A DNA stretch of 64,000 nt from Deltaproteobacteria bacterium (GCA_029939635.1 JAOZSN010000001.1:1-64000), one strand, 5' to 3'. Positions 19,301 to 28,510 are shown, counted from the stretch's first letter. Made by a program: numbers and translations. The notes: generated by a model not told the origin, from the sequence alone.

Positions 19301-22300
19301 CAATGGCGACCAGGGTCACCTCATAGACATTATCGCCATTGCTATCAGCGGCAGTCTCATAATCCCTGGCAACCATACTAACCACACCAGTACTGCTATT
19401 AACGGTGAACAGGCCGGCATCTACACCTGCCAGGCTATAGGTCACGGTGCCAATGGGAGCAGCACCACTTAAATTCGGAGTGACACTGGTAAAAACGCTA
19501 TTCTCAACTACCGTTGTATTGGCAATGGTATCAATGTTGAAGGTGGCGGCTTCAATCACATCACTCACAGTGACAGTAAAGGCTTCACTGGCGCTATTAC
19601 CATCATCATCAGTGGCAACCAAGGTCACCTCATAGACATTATCACCATTATTATCTACAGCAGCCTCATAATCCCTGGCAACCATACTGACCACACCAGT
19701 ACTGGCATCAACGCTGAACAGGCCGACATCAGCACCTGACAGGCTATAGGTGACCGTACCAATGGGAGCAGCACCATTTAAGTTTGGTGTGACACTGCTA
19801 AAGTCCGAATTTTCATTGACCGTTGTATTGGCAATGGCATCAATGCCGAAGATGGCAGCTTCAACCACATCGCTGACAGTAACCGTGAATGATTCACTGG
19901 CAATATTCGCATCGGTATCAGTGGCAACCAGAGTCACCTCATAAACATTATCACCATTACTATCTGCAGCAGCCTCATAATCCCTGCTAACCATGCTGAC
20001 CACACCTGTTCCAGCATCAACGCTGAACAGAGCAGCATCGCTACCAGCCAGACTATAGGTGACAGCACCAATGGGTGCAGCACCACTTAAAACCGGCGTA
20101 ACACTGGTGAAAACACTATTCTCGTTGACCGTTATATCAGCAATGGTATTGATCGTAAAAAGCGCTGATTCAGCGACATTAGACACCGTAACGCTAAAGG
20201 CTTCACTGGCGCTATTACCATCATCATCAGTGGCAACCAAGGTCACCTCATAGACATTATCACCATTATTATCTACAGCAGCCTCAAAGTTTCTGGCAAC
20301 CATACTGACCACACCGGTACTTGTATTGACGCTGAACAGGCCAGCATCTGTGCCGCCAAGACTATAGCTAACAGTGCCAATGGGAGCAGCACCACTTAAG
20401 TTCGGAGCGCCACTGGTAAAGGCAGCGTTTTCAGCTACCGTTGTATCGGCAATGGCATCAATGGTAAAGCTGGCCGTTTCCACCACATCGGTGACAGTAA
20501 CGGTAAAGGCTGCACTGGCGCTGTTGCCATCATCATCAGTGGCAACCAGGGTGACATCATAGATATTATCACCATTGCTATCAGCAGCAGCCTCGTAATC
20601 TCTGCCAACCATACTCACCACGCCACTACCAGTATCAACGCTGAACAGGCCAGCATCTGTGCCGACCAGGCTATAGATAATGGTGCCAATGGGAGTATCA
20701 CCGCTCAAATTTGGCGTAACGCCAGTAAAGGCGCTATTTTCAGCCACTGTTGCATTGGCAATGGTATCAATGCTGAAGTTGACGTTTTCCACTCCATCGC
20801 TGATTGTGACGCTAAAGGCTTCACTATCCGTATTGCCATCATCATCAGTAGCAACCAAGGTGACATCATAGATATTATCACCATTGCTATCAGCAGCAGC
20901 CTCGTAATCTCTGCCAACCATACTCACCACGCCGGTACTGACATCAACACTGAACAGTCCCGCATCTGTACCGGCCAGACTATAGGTAATGGTGCCAATA
21001 GGGGTATCACCACTCAGATTTGGCGTAACACTGGTAAAGACGCTATTTTCAACCAGCGTTGTATTGGCAATGGCATCAATGCTGAAGGTGGATGCTTCCA
21101 CCATATCACTGACGGTGACGCTAAAATCTTCACTATCCGTATTGCCATCATCATCAGTGGCAACCAGGGTAAGCTCATAGACATTATCGCCATTGCTATC
21201 TGCAGCAGCCTCGTAATCTCTGCCAACCATGCTCACCACACCTGTACCGGCATCAACGCTGAACAGGCCCGCATCCGTGCCGGCCAGACTATAGGTAATG
21301 GTGCCAATGGGGGTATCACCACTCAGACTAGGTGTAACGCCGGTAAAGGCACTATTTTCAACCACGGTTGTATCAGCAATGGCATCGATACTGAAGGTGG
21401 CTGTTTCCACCACATCGCTGACAGTGACGGTAAAATCTTCACTATCCGTATTGCCATCATCATCAGTGGCAACCAGAATCACCTCATAGACATTATCGCC
21501 ATTGCTATCCACAGCAGCCTCATAATCTCTGCCAACCATGCTCACCACACCTGTACTGACATCAACGCTAAACAAACCAGCATCCGTGCCCGCCAGGCTA
21601 TAGGTAATGGTGCCAATAGGGGCATCACCACTTAGATTTGGCGTTACACTTGTAAAGACACTATTCTCAACCACCGTTGCATTGCTAATGGCATCAATGC
21701 TGAAGTTAACATTTTCCACCACATCGGTAACAGTGACGACAATACTCTGATTTATGGTATGTGTACCGGCAGAAACAGCAACATCTACACTGTACATATT
21801 GTCTGTGCCTGCATCGGAGGGCATCTCAAAATTTGGGGCTGTGATAAAACTTAGATTGCCGCTGTCGTCGATTTGAAAGAGATGGTCATCAGCGCCTGTT
21901 CCGGCGATGGCATAGCTCAAAGAGTCATTATCTGCATCTGTGGCAATAACCTGATGGACGGTGGTAGTATTCTCTGCGACACTGGCCGTGGCCGAACTGG
22001 AAATTACAGGAGGAGCATTATATTCAACACTAAGTTCTGGGCGAAACTCTTGACCTGCAACCTCTGAACTGGCAAAGGCCCAATAATCAGAACCAAAAAA
22101 GGGTGAATCTCCATCCTGATCCAGAAAGGCCCAGCCTTGGTTAGAGCCAGGGTCAACAGACCATTTCCGCAGAGAGCTTTCCAAACCATTGATGGTGATA
22201 TAATCATCATCAATGATATCATTAACACCGTCACCAACTGCATTGGCATCAGCATCACCTGTATCAAAACGGACGCCATTGACCATGCTATTCCAGGTCG

Positions 22301-23357
22301 TCGTAGACTCATCCCAGCCCACAAGCATCTCATGCATGGTTATGGTGGTATCAGAACTGGTATTGTTGATCCATAGCTGCAGAGAGGCAGAGCTAATGGT
22401 GGAACCTACGGGTATCTGGCCTAGCCCATCACCAAAAAGATTGTCAAAGCGGAGTAACCCTTCAAAGAAATCATCCGAAGAAAACATCCCTCCTTGTTCG
22501 TAGGTTACTTGTATATTATCGGCAGTGGTGCCGTTAGTGGTGTTGTTTCTGTCATCACTATCAAGAAATGTATCCTGTGTCCCACTATAGCCATTGGCAT
22601 CCCCTTGTTGAAAGGTCGCGGTGAGTAAACGGGCCTGCCAACTCTGCTGCAGGCCGACGGAGACGGCCAACTGGGATTCAATATTGCCGGTCTGATACTC
22701 AAGCTGCCAATCGCCCGCCAGGCTCCCATGACCGGTAATATCATCGGAGCCAGCCACATCAGCACCGGTGAGCATGGCGATGGAATCAAGCAGCTGCTGA
22801 CCTTGCTGAGTGGCAGCAATATTACAGCCGTAGAAAAGGATGTCGGCCTCCTTGTTCAGACTATCGTTCCAATCGGTCAAGGTGGTGGCATTGGCATTAA
22901 CTGATGCTGAATCAAGCCAACTATTACCAAGTTGTACCTGACCATCACTGCCATGGGATATAATATGAATACCATCAACATCTTGAAATTGTACTAAAAC
23001 ATCGCTTATCTGGCTTATGCCATCCTCATTGGCATTGAGAATAATCACCTCAACCTGGGCATCATCACCCAAAGTACGTACGACATCATCGATAAATTGC
23101 TGATAATCTGGGGTGCGGCTATCAATAAAGACCAGCTCCAGGCGACTTTCTGCACTCTGTTCTGCTGCCGACTCACTACTCCCCAAGGCAGGGTTCAGCT
23201 CTACCTCCAGCACCCCACCATCTCCACCCTGTTCCACAGAGAGGGAAGAAGTGGCCAGCATGGCTACGCCATCAAGATCTGCTGAAAAAAGCAGTCGAGC
23301 CTCAAGCTCTTCATAGTATAGGGCATGGAGCTGCTTTGTGTGATATTTTCTAGCCAC
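16368..23357 (-). CDS. Giant cadherin-repeat surface protein (LEPR-XLL/DUF4347)
   Basis: 2329 residues, very acidic. There is no classical signal peptide; the N-terminus has EELEARLLFSAD (16-27), matching the LEPR-XLL-type motif at the head of large exported proteins. A DUF4347 domain follows (about 72-235, with FIDSRTPDYQQF and ADILFYGCNIAA). Next comes a DNRLRE-like domain (about 245-450), then 16 cadherin-like repeats: one divergent, thirteen of 103 residues each (549-1887), two divergent. The Asp/Asn-rich turns (DSNGDNVYEVTLVATDDDGN type) suggest Ca2+ binding. A low-complexity acidic linker leads to a C-terminal hydrophobic region (about 2255-2290) and a KKKEKKK tail. No RTX nonapeptides and no LapG-type cleavage site are seen. 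Probably an adhesin or matrix protein and the substrate of the adjacent export genes. The start lies 3 bases after the adaptor gene stop. Confidence 0.9.
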   Translation of the reverse strand: MARKYHTKQLHALYYEELEARLLFSADLDGVAMLATSSLSVEQGGDGGVLEVELNPALGSSESAAEQSAESRLELVFIDSRTPDYQQFIDDVVRTLGDDAQVEVIILNANEDGISQISDVLVQFQDVDGIHIISHGSDGQVQLGNSWLDSASVNANATTLTDWNDSLNKEADILFYGCNIAATQQGQQLLDSIAMLTGADVAGSDDITGHGSLAGDWQLEYQTGNIESQLAVSVGLQQSWQARLLTATFQQGDANGYSGTQDTFLDSDDRNNTTNGTTADNIQVTYEQGGMFSSDDFFEGLLRFDNLFGDGLGQIPVGSTISSASLQLWINNTSSDTTITMHEMLVGWDESTTTWNSMVNGVRFDTGDADANAVGDGVNDIIDDDYITINGLESSLRKWSVDPGSNQGWAFLDQDGDSPFFGSDYWAFASSEVAGQEFRPELSVEYNAPPVISSSATASVAENTTTVHQVIATDADNDSLSYAIAGTGADDHLFQIDDSGNLSFITAPNFEMPSDAGTDNMYSVDVAVSAGTHTINQSIVVTVTDVVENVNFSIDAISNATVVENSVFTSVTPNLSGDAPIGTITYSLAGTDAGLFSVDVSTGVVSMVGRDYEAAVDSNGDNVYEVILVATDDDGNTDSEDFTVTVSDVVETATFSIDAIADTTVVENSAFTGVTPSLSGDTPIGTITYSLAGTDAGLFSVDAGTGVVSMVGRDYEAAADSNGDNVYELTLVATDDDGNTDSEDFSVTVSDMVEASTFSIDAIANTTLVENSVFTSVTPNLSGDTPIGTITYSLAGTDAGLFSVDVSTGVVSMVGRDYEAAADSNGDNIYDVTLVATDDDGNTDSEAFSVTISDGVENVNFSIDTIANATVAENSAFTGVTPNLSGDTPIGTIIYSLVGTDAGLFSVDTGSGVVSMVGRDYEAAADSNGDNIYDVTLVATDDDGNSASAAFTVTVTDVVETASFTIDAIADTTVAENAAFTSGAPNLSGAAPIGTVSYSLGGTDAGLFSVNTSTGVVSMVARNFEAAVDNNGDNVYEVTLVATDDDGNSASEAFSVTVSNVAESALFTINTIADITVNENSVFTSVTPVLSGAAPIGAVTYSLAGSDAALFSVDAGTGVVSMVSRDYEAAADSNGDNVYEVTLVATDTDANIASESFTVTVSDVVEAAIFGIDAIANTTVNENSDFSSVTPNLNGAAPIGTVTYSLSGADVGLFSVDASTGVVSMVARDYEAAVDNNGDNVYEVTLVATDDDGNSASEAFTVTVSDVIEAATFNIDTIANTTVVENSVFTSVTPNLSGAAPIGTVTYSLAGVDAGLFTVNSSTGVVSMVARDYETAADSNGDNVYEVTLVAIDEDANSANAAFTATVSDVVEVVNFGIDTIGNTVINENVVFSSVTPNLNGDTPIGNITYTLSGSDAGLFSVDASTGVVSMVGRDYESAADSNGDNVYEVTLVATDADANTAQAAFTVTVSDVVEDANFSIDAIGNTVINENVGFTSVTPNLSGAAPIGNISYSLGGTDAGLFSVNTSTGVVSMVARNFEAAVDNNGDNVYEVTLVATDADGNTDSEDFTVTVSDVVETATFNIDAIANTVISENVGFTSVTPNLSGAAPIGTVSYSLAGSDAAQFSVDANSGVVSMVGRDYEAAADSNGDNVYEVTLIATDADSNSDSEAFTVEVTDAVEIANFTIDALADSIIAENVSFTSSVPSLSGDAPIGNIIYTLGGVDAGLFTVDAGTGVVSMVGRNYEAAADINGDNVYEVTLIATDADSNSDSEAFTVEVTDAVEIANFTIDALADSIIAENVIFTSSVPSLSGDTPIGNVTYTLSGADAGLFSVDASTGVVSMIARNFEAAVDGNGDNVYDAILHGMDEDGNTDSRAFTVSVADVNEFAVTTIVDTNAVVSETVFENSGAGSSVGLTAHATDGDGGDSITYSLSNDAGGRFVIDANSGIVTVAAGHLLDSEAATSHSITVQATSTDSSTSSRSFTINLLDEDEFDVAAISDSNLSPNTVSENSALGTVVGVVAHAVDGDSSNSTITYSLLDDAGGLFVIDSVSGVITVNGALDYENAQSHTVIALATSADGSTASMDFTIAVTDLNEALPEDGGDDTSPGADLPDAPEVSEDGNSDDIVGLEVSDNDRSQESQFGDSVWQENNDDMEPEESVSQPFTFDEYLPLNYDQDSKKSSSSQGVGSSYLSSASEETTQVAYEQFGLDDELLRPLSDADQVMVAGQIEILRQELDSDFAESSRGHVFTALATKGVSASLAAGAAGYLLRAGSLFSSFLASVPLWKGFDPISVLILPKKKEKKKDDTPPANNNDVDQMFDKNRVEK
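17697..21713 (-). repeat. Thirteen tandem 309-bp repeats inside the adhesin gene
   Basis: Period 309 bp (103 codons), each unit encoding a cadherin-like domain beginning near NxFxIDxIxxxxxxEN. DNA identity varies along the array. The two units at the 3' end of the gene are nearly identical over about 165 bp (17941-18104 against 18250-18413, three differences by eye), a sign of recent duplication or gene conversion. Such an array is prone to copy-number change and assembly collapse. Confidence 0.9.
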
Positions 23358-23360
23358 CGT

Positions 23361-24284
23361 TTAGTTCTCCAGGCTACTCAAATAGGTATCTGCAAAATTG
23401 ACATCATCCTGGCTCTTACTAAAAACTGAGCCATCCTGCTCTTTGTCTACTGCACCAGTCGCATCATCCAAGGGAAAACGGACTGTACATTTCAGCCCAC
23501 CTGGAATGTGATAATCTGGGTTGGGCAGGGCCAGACGCACTCTGAAAGTTCCACTGGCTGAATCGATCACCCGCTCAACAATATCAACCGTGGCAATATA
23601 CTCATTCTCCTGCTGTAATTCTGACTGAACTGCAACCTCCATCCCCTTTTCAATACGACCAAACATGGTGGCAGGCAGAACAACCTCTACCTTGAGAGGG
23701 TCAATACAGGCAATACGCAGCAATGGTTCCTCATCCACAAATTCACCTTTGGAGACAAAGCGTTCCATCACCACCCCAGAGATGGGGCTGCTGATTCGAC
23801 GCTGATTGAGCATGGCATTGGCCCGTTGCAGATCAAGTTTGGCCAAGGTGCGATTCTCCTTGGCCTTTTGCAGACGATAGCGGGCAATGGCTACCTCTGT
23901 TTCAGCTTCATCTTTTTTCTGAGTGGAGATGGCCTTGCTGATAAACAGGTCATCAAGTCGATCATAGGCCCGCTCGGCAAAGGCCAGTTTTTCCTGCTGC
24001 AGCTTGATCTCCCCCTCAATCTTGGTCTGGGCCCCAGCCCTGGCCACCGTTGCCCTTTCAACCGAGGAATCGAGCAGGACCAACACATCTCCAGCCTTAA
24101 CCTCATCACTCTTTTCAACCTTAATAGAGCGAATCACCCCACCCATGGGGGTGCCGACATTAACCATCTCACTGGGTTCAATAAGACCGTCAAACAGTGG
24201 AGATTCAGCCTGCACCGTGGCACTCAGCCCCAGGGCACAGACAAGGATCATACAAAAAACTATTTTTTTGCCATTATTCATCAT
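23361..24284 (-). CDS. HlyD/RND-type periplasmic adaptor protein
   Basis: 307 residues with an N-terminal signal peptide or anchor (MMNNGKKIVFCMILVCALGL, cleavage near VQA). Then a membrane-fusion-protein layout: a biotinyl-lipoyl-like half domain (GGVIRSIKVEKSDEVKAGDVLVLLDS), a coiled-coil hairpin (about 75-150), the second lipoyl half (ISSPISGVVMERFVSKGEFV) and a beta-barrel. Adaptors of this type bridge an inner-membrane pump to a TolC channel. Here no ABC or RND pump adjoins it; the neighbours are the adhesin (3 bases downstream) and the SecA-like ATPase (76 bases upstream). It is one of three HlyD-like modules in this operon. Confidence 0.88.
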   Translation of the reverse strand: MMNNGKKIVFCMILVCALGLSATVQAESPLFDGLIEPSEMVNVGTPMGGVIRSIKVEKSDEVKAGDVLVLLDSSVERATVARAGAQTKIEGEIKLQQEKLAFAERAYDRLDDLFISKAISTQKKDEAETEVAIARYRLQKAKENRTLAKLDLQRANAMLNQRRISSPISGVVMERFVSKGEFVDEEPLLRIACIDPLKVEVVLPATMFGRIEKGMEVAVQSELQQENEYIATVDIVERVIDSASGTFRVRLALPNPDYHIPGGLKCTVRFPLDDATGAVDKEQDGSVFSKSQDDVNFADTYLSSLEN

Positions 24285-24306
24285 TAAAAAACCTCTCTTA
24301 TTCTGT

Positions 24307-24359
24307 AATAGTTCACCAGGACGACTAAACTTAACGAAATATAAATCTGTAAAAGTTTA
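24307..24359. repeat. 53-bp dispersed repeat, copy 2
   Basis: Occupies nearly the whole gap between the SecA-like gene and the HlyD adaptor gene. It matches 10146-10198 with 43 of 53 positions identical, same orientation relative to the window. It lies within an operon here but between convergent genes in the other copy. Confidence 0.6.
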
Positions 24360-24360
24360 C

Positions 24361-26373
24361 CTATTCTAGGCTACCGCTAAAGGCCAACCTACGCCCCAGC
24401 TGCTTGTCAAGCTGGAGCAGATTGCGGCGCAGTCGTTTATGATGCTGCTGGGTTTTAAATTGTGCACCTCGCAAGGCAAGATGGCTTATTTTTTGGATTA
24501 ATGGATATTTTCTTACGAGCAAAAGAGCAAGAACGTCAAGGGACATCCGCCCCTTTTGCTGCTGCAATAATTCATCATTGAGGGACAAGATACACTCATA
24601 ACTGCCGGGATCTCCCTGGCGTCCACAGCGACCAAATAGTTGCCGATCAATACGCAGGGCCTCATTTTGTTCAGTGGCAATAACATGCAGACCACCAGCC
24701 GCTGCCACCCCGGCACCTAAAGGAATATCAGTTCCCCGTCCAGCCATATTGGTGGCCACGGTAATCTGTCCTGGCTGACCAGCTAAAGCGATAATCTCTG
24801 CCTCGTGGGCATCCTGCCTGGCATTAAGAACCTGATGCTTGATGCCAGCCAGGGTAAGCAATGCACTTACATGCTCGGAATCAGCCAAAGACCTGGTGCC
24901 AATGAGGACAGGACGACCAGCACTGCTGATGGCCACTACTTGTTTAATAACGGCCTGCCATTTGCTGGTTCGATCCGCCAAGACATGGACACCCTTATTT
25001 AGGCGACAACAGGGGCGATGGGTGGCTACCCGTTGTACCTGCAGATCATACACCGACCATAACTCACCACTCACCTCATTCACCGTGCCGCTCATACCAG
25101 CCAGACGTAAATATCTCCGAAAAAAACGTTGATAGGTCAGGCGAGCAAGTGTTTGTCGCTGGCTACTGATGGTGCATTTTTCCTTAATCTCAATCATCTG
25201 ATGCAGCCCGCGCTGCCAGGAGCGATCTGCCATGGGGCGACCGGTATTCTCGTCAATAATGACCACCTTTCCCTCAGTAAGCAGATAATGACGATCACGA
25301 TGATAGAGCTCACAGGCCACCAAGGCTTGACAGGCAAGTTCCTGCCGCCGTCTCTGCCCAGCCCAGACACCACCGGCCTCAGCACTTATCTCTGCCAGGC
25401 GCTGACTGCCCTTGTCACTCAGCGCAACACTACGCCCCTGCATATCTATGGTATAATCAAGACCAACCTCAAGCTGACTGGCAAAGAACATGGCCGTACG
25501 ATAGAGCTTGTTTTCATCCTCAGTGGCAATTTCTTTAGAAAGCAGCAAGGGCGTCCGTGCCTCATCAATGAGCACACTGTCAGCCTCATCAATAATGGCA
25601 AAACAAAGCCCCCTGAGCAGGGGCTTTTGCTTAGAGTCATCACTCAACACAGCCAATTTACGGCGCAGATGACCCTGCTCATTATCCAGCACCATCCGAT
25701 CACGTAGATAATCAAAGGCCACCTGCTTGTTGGTGCAATAGGTAATATCACAGTCATAGGCAGCACGACAGGCATCACTATCCATGGCTGCGGTAACCGT
25801 CCCCACCGTGAGGCCCAAGGCCTGGTAAAGAGGGGCCATGGTTTCAGCATCTCGACAGACCAGATATTCATTCACTGTAATGACATGGACAGGAATCCCG
25901 GCCAGGGCTGCAGTAGCAGCAGCCAGAGTGGCGGTGAGGGTCTTGCCTTCTCCGGTATCCAGCTCAGCCACCCGGCCCTGGATCATAATCCAGCCTCCCA
26001 TGAGTTGGCTATCATAATGCCGCATACCTAAGGTGCGCTGGGCCATTTCCCTGATAAGAGCAAAAGCCTGGATAATCAATGCACGGTCAAGTCCCTGCTG
26101 ACGGAGCTGTTGACTGACAGCAGCAAGCTGCTCCAAAATATCGCTTTCAGCTAAACCAATAAGTTCTTTGCCCTGCATGTTGATGGCTGCCACCACCTCA
26201 GCACAATGGTTATAACGAGAATTCAATGTCCGATTAAACAAACCCTGTAGTCCATGGCCACAGCTGTCCAGCCAGCCCACATCCTGCCCCTTTTTCTCAG
26301 GATAGGCACCCCTGAGTAGTCCTGGACGCAGGCAATTGCCTATTTTTTGTATTTTCAACAATTCATCAAACAT
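24361..26373 (-). CDS. Shortened SecA-like ATPase (accessory translocase motor)
   Basis: 670 residues against about 830-900 for housekeeping SecA. The DEAD motor is intact: Walker A TGEGKT (140-145), VNEYL, DEAD (261-264), ARTPLLLS leading into a preprotein-binding domain (about 275-410), GMSGT, ATNMAGRGTDIPLG and arginine-finger motif QLFGRCGRQGDPGSYE. It stops soon after motif VI with a short basic helical end, lacking most of the helical scaffold/wing region and the C-terminal zinc/SecB-binding tail. It overlaps the M50-HlyD gene by 8 bases, so it is co-translated with that exporter component. I infer a dedicated ATPase for the giant adhesin in place of an ABC transporter, acting at SecYEG or on a separate channel. 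Confidence 0.88.
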   Translation of the reverse strand: MFDELLKIQKIGNCLRPGLLRGAYPEKKGQDVGWLDSCGHGLQGLFNRTLNSRYNHCAEVVAAINMQGKELIGLAESDILEQLAAVSQQLRQQGLDRALIIQAFALIREMAQRTLGMRHYDSQLMGGWIMIQGRVAELDTGEGKTLTATLAAATAALAGIPVHVITVNEYLVCRDAETMAPLYQALGLTVGTVTAAMDSDACRAAYDCDITYCTNKQVAFDYLRDRMVLDNEQGHLRRKLAVLSDDSKQKPLLRGLCFAIIDEADSVLIDEARTPLLLSKEIATEDENKLYRTAMFFASQLEVGLDYTIDMQGRSVALSDKGSQRLAEISAEAGGVWAGQRRRQELACQALVACELYHRDRHYLLTEGKVVIIDENTGRPMADRSWQRGLHQMIEIKEKCTISSQRQTLARLTYQRFFRRYLRLAGMSGTVNEVSGELWSVYDLQVQRVATHRPCCRLNKGVHVLADRTSKWQAVIKQVVAISSAGRPVLIGTRSLADSEHVSALLTLAGIKHQVLNARQDAHEAEIIALAGQPGQITVATNMAGRGTDIPLGAGVAAAGGLHVIATEQNEALRIDRQLFGRCGRQGDPGSYECILSLNDELLQQQKGRMSLDVLALLLVRKYPLIQKISHLALRGAQFKTQQHHKRLRRNLLQLDKQLGRRLAFSGSLE

Positions 26374-28510
26374 TAAATTGCCTCAAGAAAAGTTGTCGAA
26401 GAGAGCGATACCACTGCTGGCCAAGGGGAATTTTAGTATGATCAAAGCGGACATAGACCCGGCCACCAATTTTCATATCCTGTAACTCAGGGGGTAAAGC
26501 AAGTTCAAGCTGGAAGACCTTAGTCAAAGTAGTAAGGCCTTGGGGATCAGTCGGATCAACCGGAATGACACCACCCCCCTTGACCCCAAGGGTGGCAACA
26601 GGCAGACTATTGGCTGCTGCAGGCACCACTCTGGCAATGTTGGTTGTCATGACATGATTAAGACGTTCAACCGACCTGATCTGCACAGCCTCGGTCTGCT
26701 CCTGTACCAAGGAAATATCCTTATGACTCACAACCAAGCGAACCATGGATGGTACATCCCCCACAACATAGCCCAGCAGAGCACCTTGGTTGACAAAACG
26801 ACCTGGCAGACTTTGATCCTCTGGCAAGATGAATATACCGTTGGCCTGGCTCCTGATAATGAGCTTAGCCAGGCGCTCCTGGTGTTGGTGCAAATCAGCC
26901 TTAAGAGTGGTAATCTCATCCAGCAGAATAGTGCGACGTACTATGGCCCGCAGAGGTTCAGCGGTATATTGGGCCTCTAGCTCCTGTAGGGTAGCGCTCA
27001 AAACTTCAGTCTCTGTAGTCAGAAAAGGATCATCACACACCAACAACACATCACCCTTTTCCACCCTGCTACCAGCCGAAGTCATAACTTTGGCGACAAC
27101 ACCATCCACACCAACACGAACCTGCGACTGCTCTGGAACCCAAACCACCCCTTCTGCTCTGGTGTGAAAAGGAGCTGGCACCACCCCAAACAGCATGGTC
27201 AGTAATCCACTACTCAGCAAAGCAACCACACACACCCTGCTATTCTTTTGTTGGCGCCCTGAACTATTGAAAAAGCGAGACATCGCCAATCCAGCAGGTT
27301 TCAATACCTGACTAAATGCTCCCCAGGCAGCCAGCAGAACACCGACAAAGAAAAACTTAGCGCCGACAAACAACAATAAGCCAGTAATAACCAGTAGCCG
27401 ATAGATAAAGGCACAAATACCATACACCAACAGCCAAAACTCTTCGCCAGATGCAGTCACCGGCGATCTGGCCTCACTGATACCAAAAAGATAGCGCTGG
27501 ACAAGATAGCCAAGATAGCGGTTGGAACGCTGAGCCAAATTAGGAATTTCTAGGCCATCGGCCAGAATAAAATAGCCGTCAAAACGTAAGAGAGGGTTAC
27601 CGTTAAAGAGCAAGGTAGAAACCCCACCAATAAGCATGACATTATAGGCAATGGCACTGACCAAACCCGACTCCACGCTGAGCCAAACCCCTAAGGCCAA
27701 AGCAGCTATACTCACTTCAACAACCATGCCCATGGCAGCCACAGCCATGCGGTGTCTCTTCTCTGAAAAAGCAGCAGAGGCAGAGGCCTCTACATAGGGA
27801 ATGGGTGTAAATGCCAGGAGCATAATACCCATTTCATGAACCTCTCCTCCCCACACCTTCACAGCAAAGGCGTGGCCGAACTCATGGAAAAGTTTAACCA
27901 CAGGATAGACCAACCAGAGGATAAGGAGATTTGGGGGGGCAAGAACTCGATCAGCGATATTTTCACTGAGTTCAGGCCAATGAGTTAACGCCCCAACCAG
28001 TCCACTGCCCACCACGGCAAAAAGAAATAGGGCCATGGGCCAGCTAAAGAGAGGCTTGACAAGAAAGAGCCATTTTTGCAAAAAACGATCAGGGTCAACC
28101 AGGGGAAAACGCATGGCAAACGGGTTGGCAATGGAATGTCGCCTATCATTTCCAGCTGCTTTTTTCTGGCGGCTGAACAGATCCAAGGTATCGGCACTCA
28201 CATCGCAACGCAGCAAATCTGTACTGTGGAGCTGCCCCAGCAAGGTAATAACCTCATCCTGACTAGGGGCATCATCACCTAAAAAGTCCAGACCCGCCTG
28301 CCATATTTCAGCCAAACTCTTTGTGCCATCCATCAAGCCGATGAGATAATAGGCCGCCATATTAAAACGCTGATGACGCCCAGAGGCAGTATCTCGCAAC
28401 ACATACCAGGGCTGCTGCCGATAATAATGGCGAGAGACCTGAACATGGCGACGCAGGCGCGGCTCAAGGGCTGCGATACGGTACCAGTATGTGCTATAGA
28501 GTGAGGACAT
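26366..28510 (-). CDS. PqqD-like / M50 site-2 protease / HlyD fusion
   Basis: 714 residues in three parts. About 20-110 is a PqqD-like helical domain (FNMAAYYLIGLMDGTKSLAEIW). About 145-400 is a polytopic M50 (site-2 protease-like) metalloprotease with HEFGH (209-213) and the third metal ligand in NPLLRFDGYF (Asp 311). After another membrane helix (about 425-440) comes a HlyD-type adaptor with lipoyl-like motif VDGVVAKVMTSAGSRVEKGDVLLVCDDP and a hairpin and barrel to the end. The zinc ligands are all present, so proteolysis is plausible. I infer that it binds or processes the exported protein at the inner membrane while spanning the periplasm. It sits between the GAF-HlyD gene (61 bases upstream) and the overlapping SecA-like gene. 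Confidence 0.87.
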   Translation of the reverse strand: MSSLYSTYWYRIAALEPRLRRHVQVSRHYYRQQPWYVLRDTASGRHQRFNMAAYYLIGLMDGTKSLAEIWQAGLDFLGDDAPSQDEVITLLGQLHSTDLLRCDVSADTLDLFSRQKKAAGNDRRHSIANPFAMRFPLVDPDRFLQKWLFLVKPLFSWPMALFLFAVVGSGLVGALTHWPELSENIADRVLAPPNLLILWLVYPVVKLFHEFGHAFAVKVWGGEVHEMGIMLLAFTPIPYVEASASAAFSEKRHRMAVAAMGMVVEVSIAALALGVWLSVESGLVSAIAYNVMLIGGVSTLLFNGNPLLRFDGYFILADGLEIPNLAQRSNRYLGYLVQRYLFGISEARSPVTASGEEFWLLVYGICAFIYRLLVITGLLLFVGAKFFFVGVLLAAWGAFSQVLKPAGLAMSRFFNSSGRQQKNSRVCVVALLSSGLLTMLFGVVPAPFHTRAEGVVWVPEQSQVRVGVDGVVAKVMTSAGSRVEKGDVLLVCDDPFLTTETEVLSATLQELEAQYTAEPLRAIVRRTILLDEITTLKADLHQHQERLAKLIIRSQANGIFILPEDQSLPGRFVNQGALLGYVVGDVPSMVRLVVSHKDISLVQEQTEAVQIRSVERLNHVMTTNIARVVPAAANSLPVATLGVKGGGVIPVDPTDPQGLTTLTKVFQLELALPPELQDMKIGGRVYVRFDHTKIPLGQQWYRSLRQLFLRQFNV

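Noticed and set aside
17251..21489. Series of about 64-codon open frames on the + strand at 309-base intervals
   Set aside because: They recur with the period of the adhesin repeats and are antisense shadows of them, with no ribosome sites.
17697..21713. CRISPR-like periodic repeats
   Set aside because: The 309-bp periodicity is in-frame protein repeat structure.
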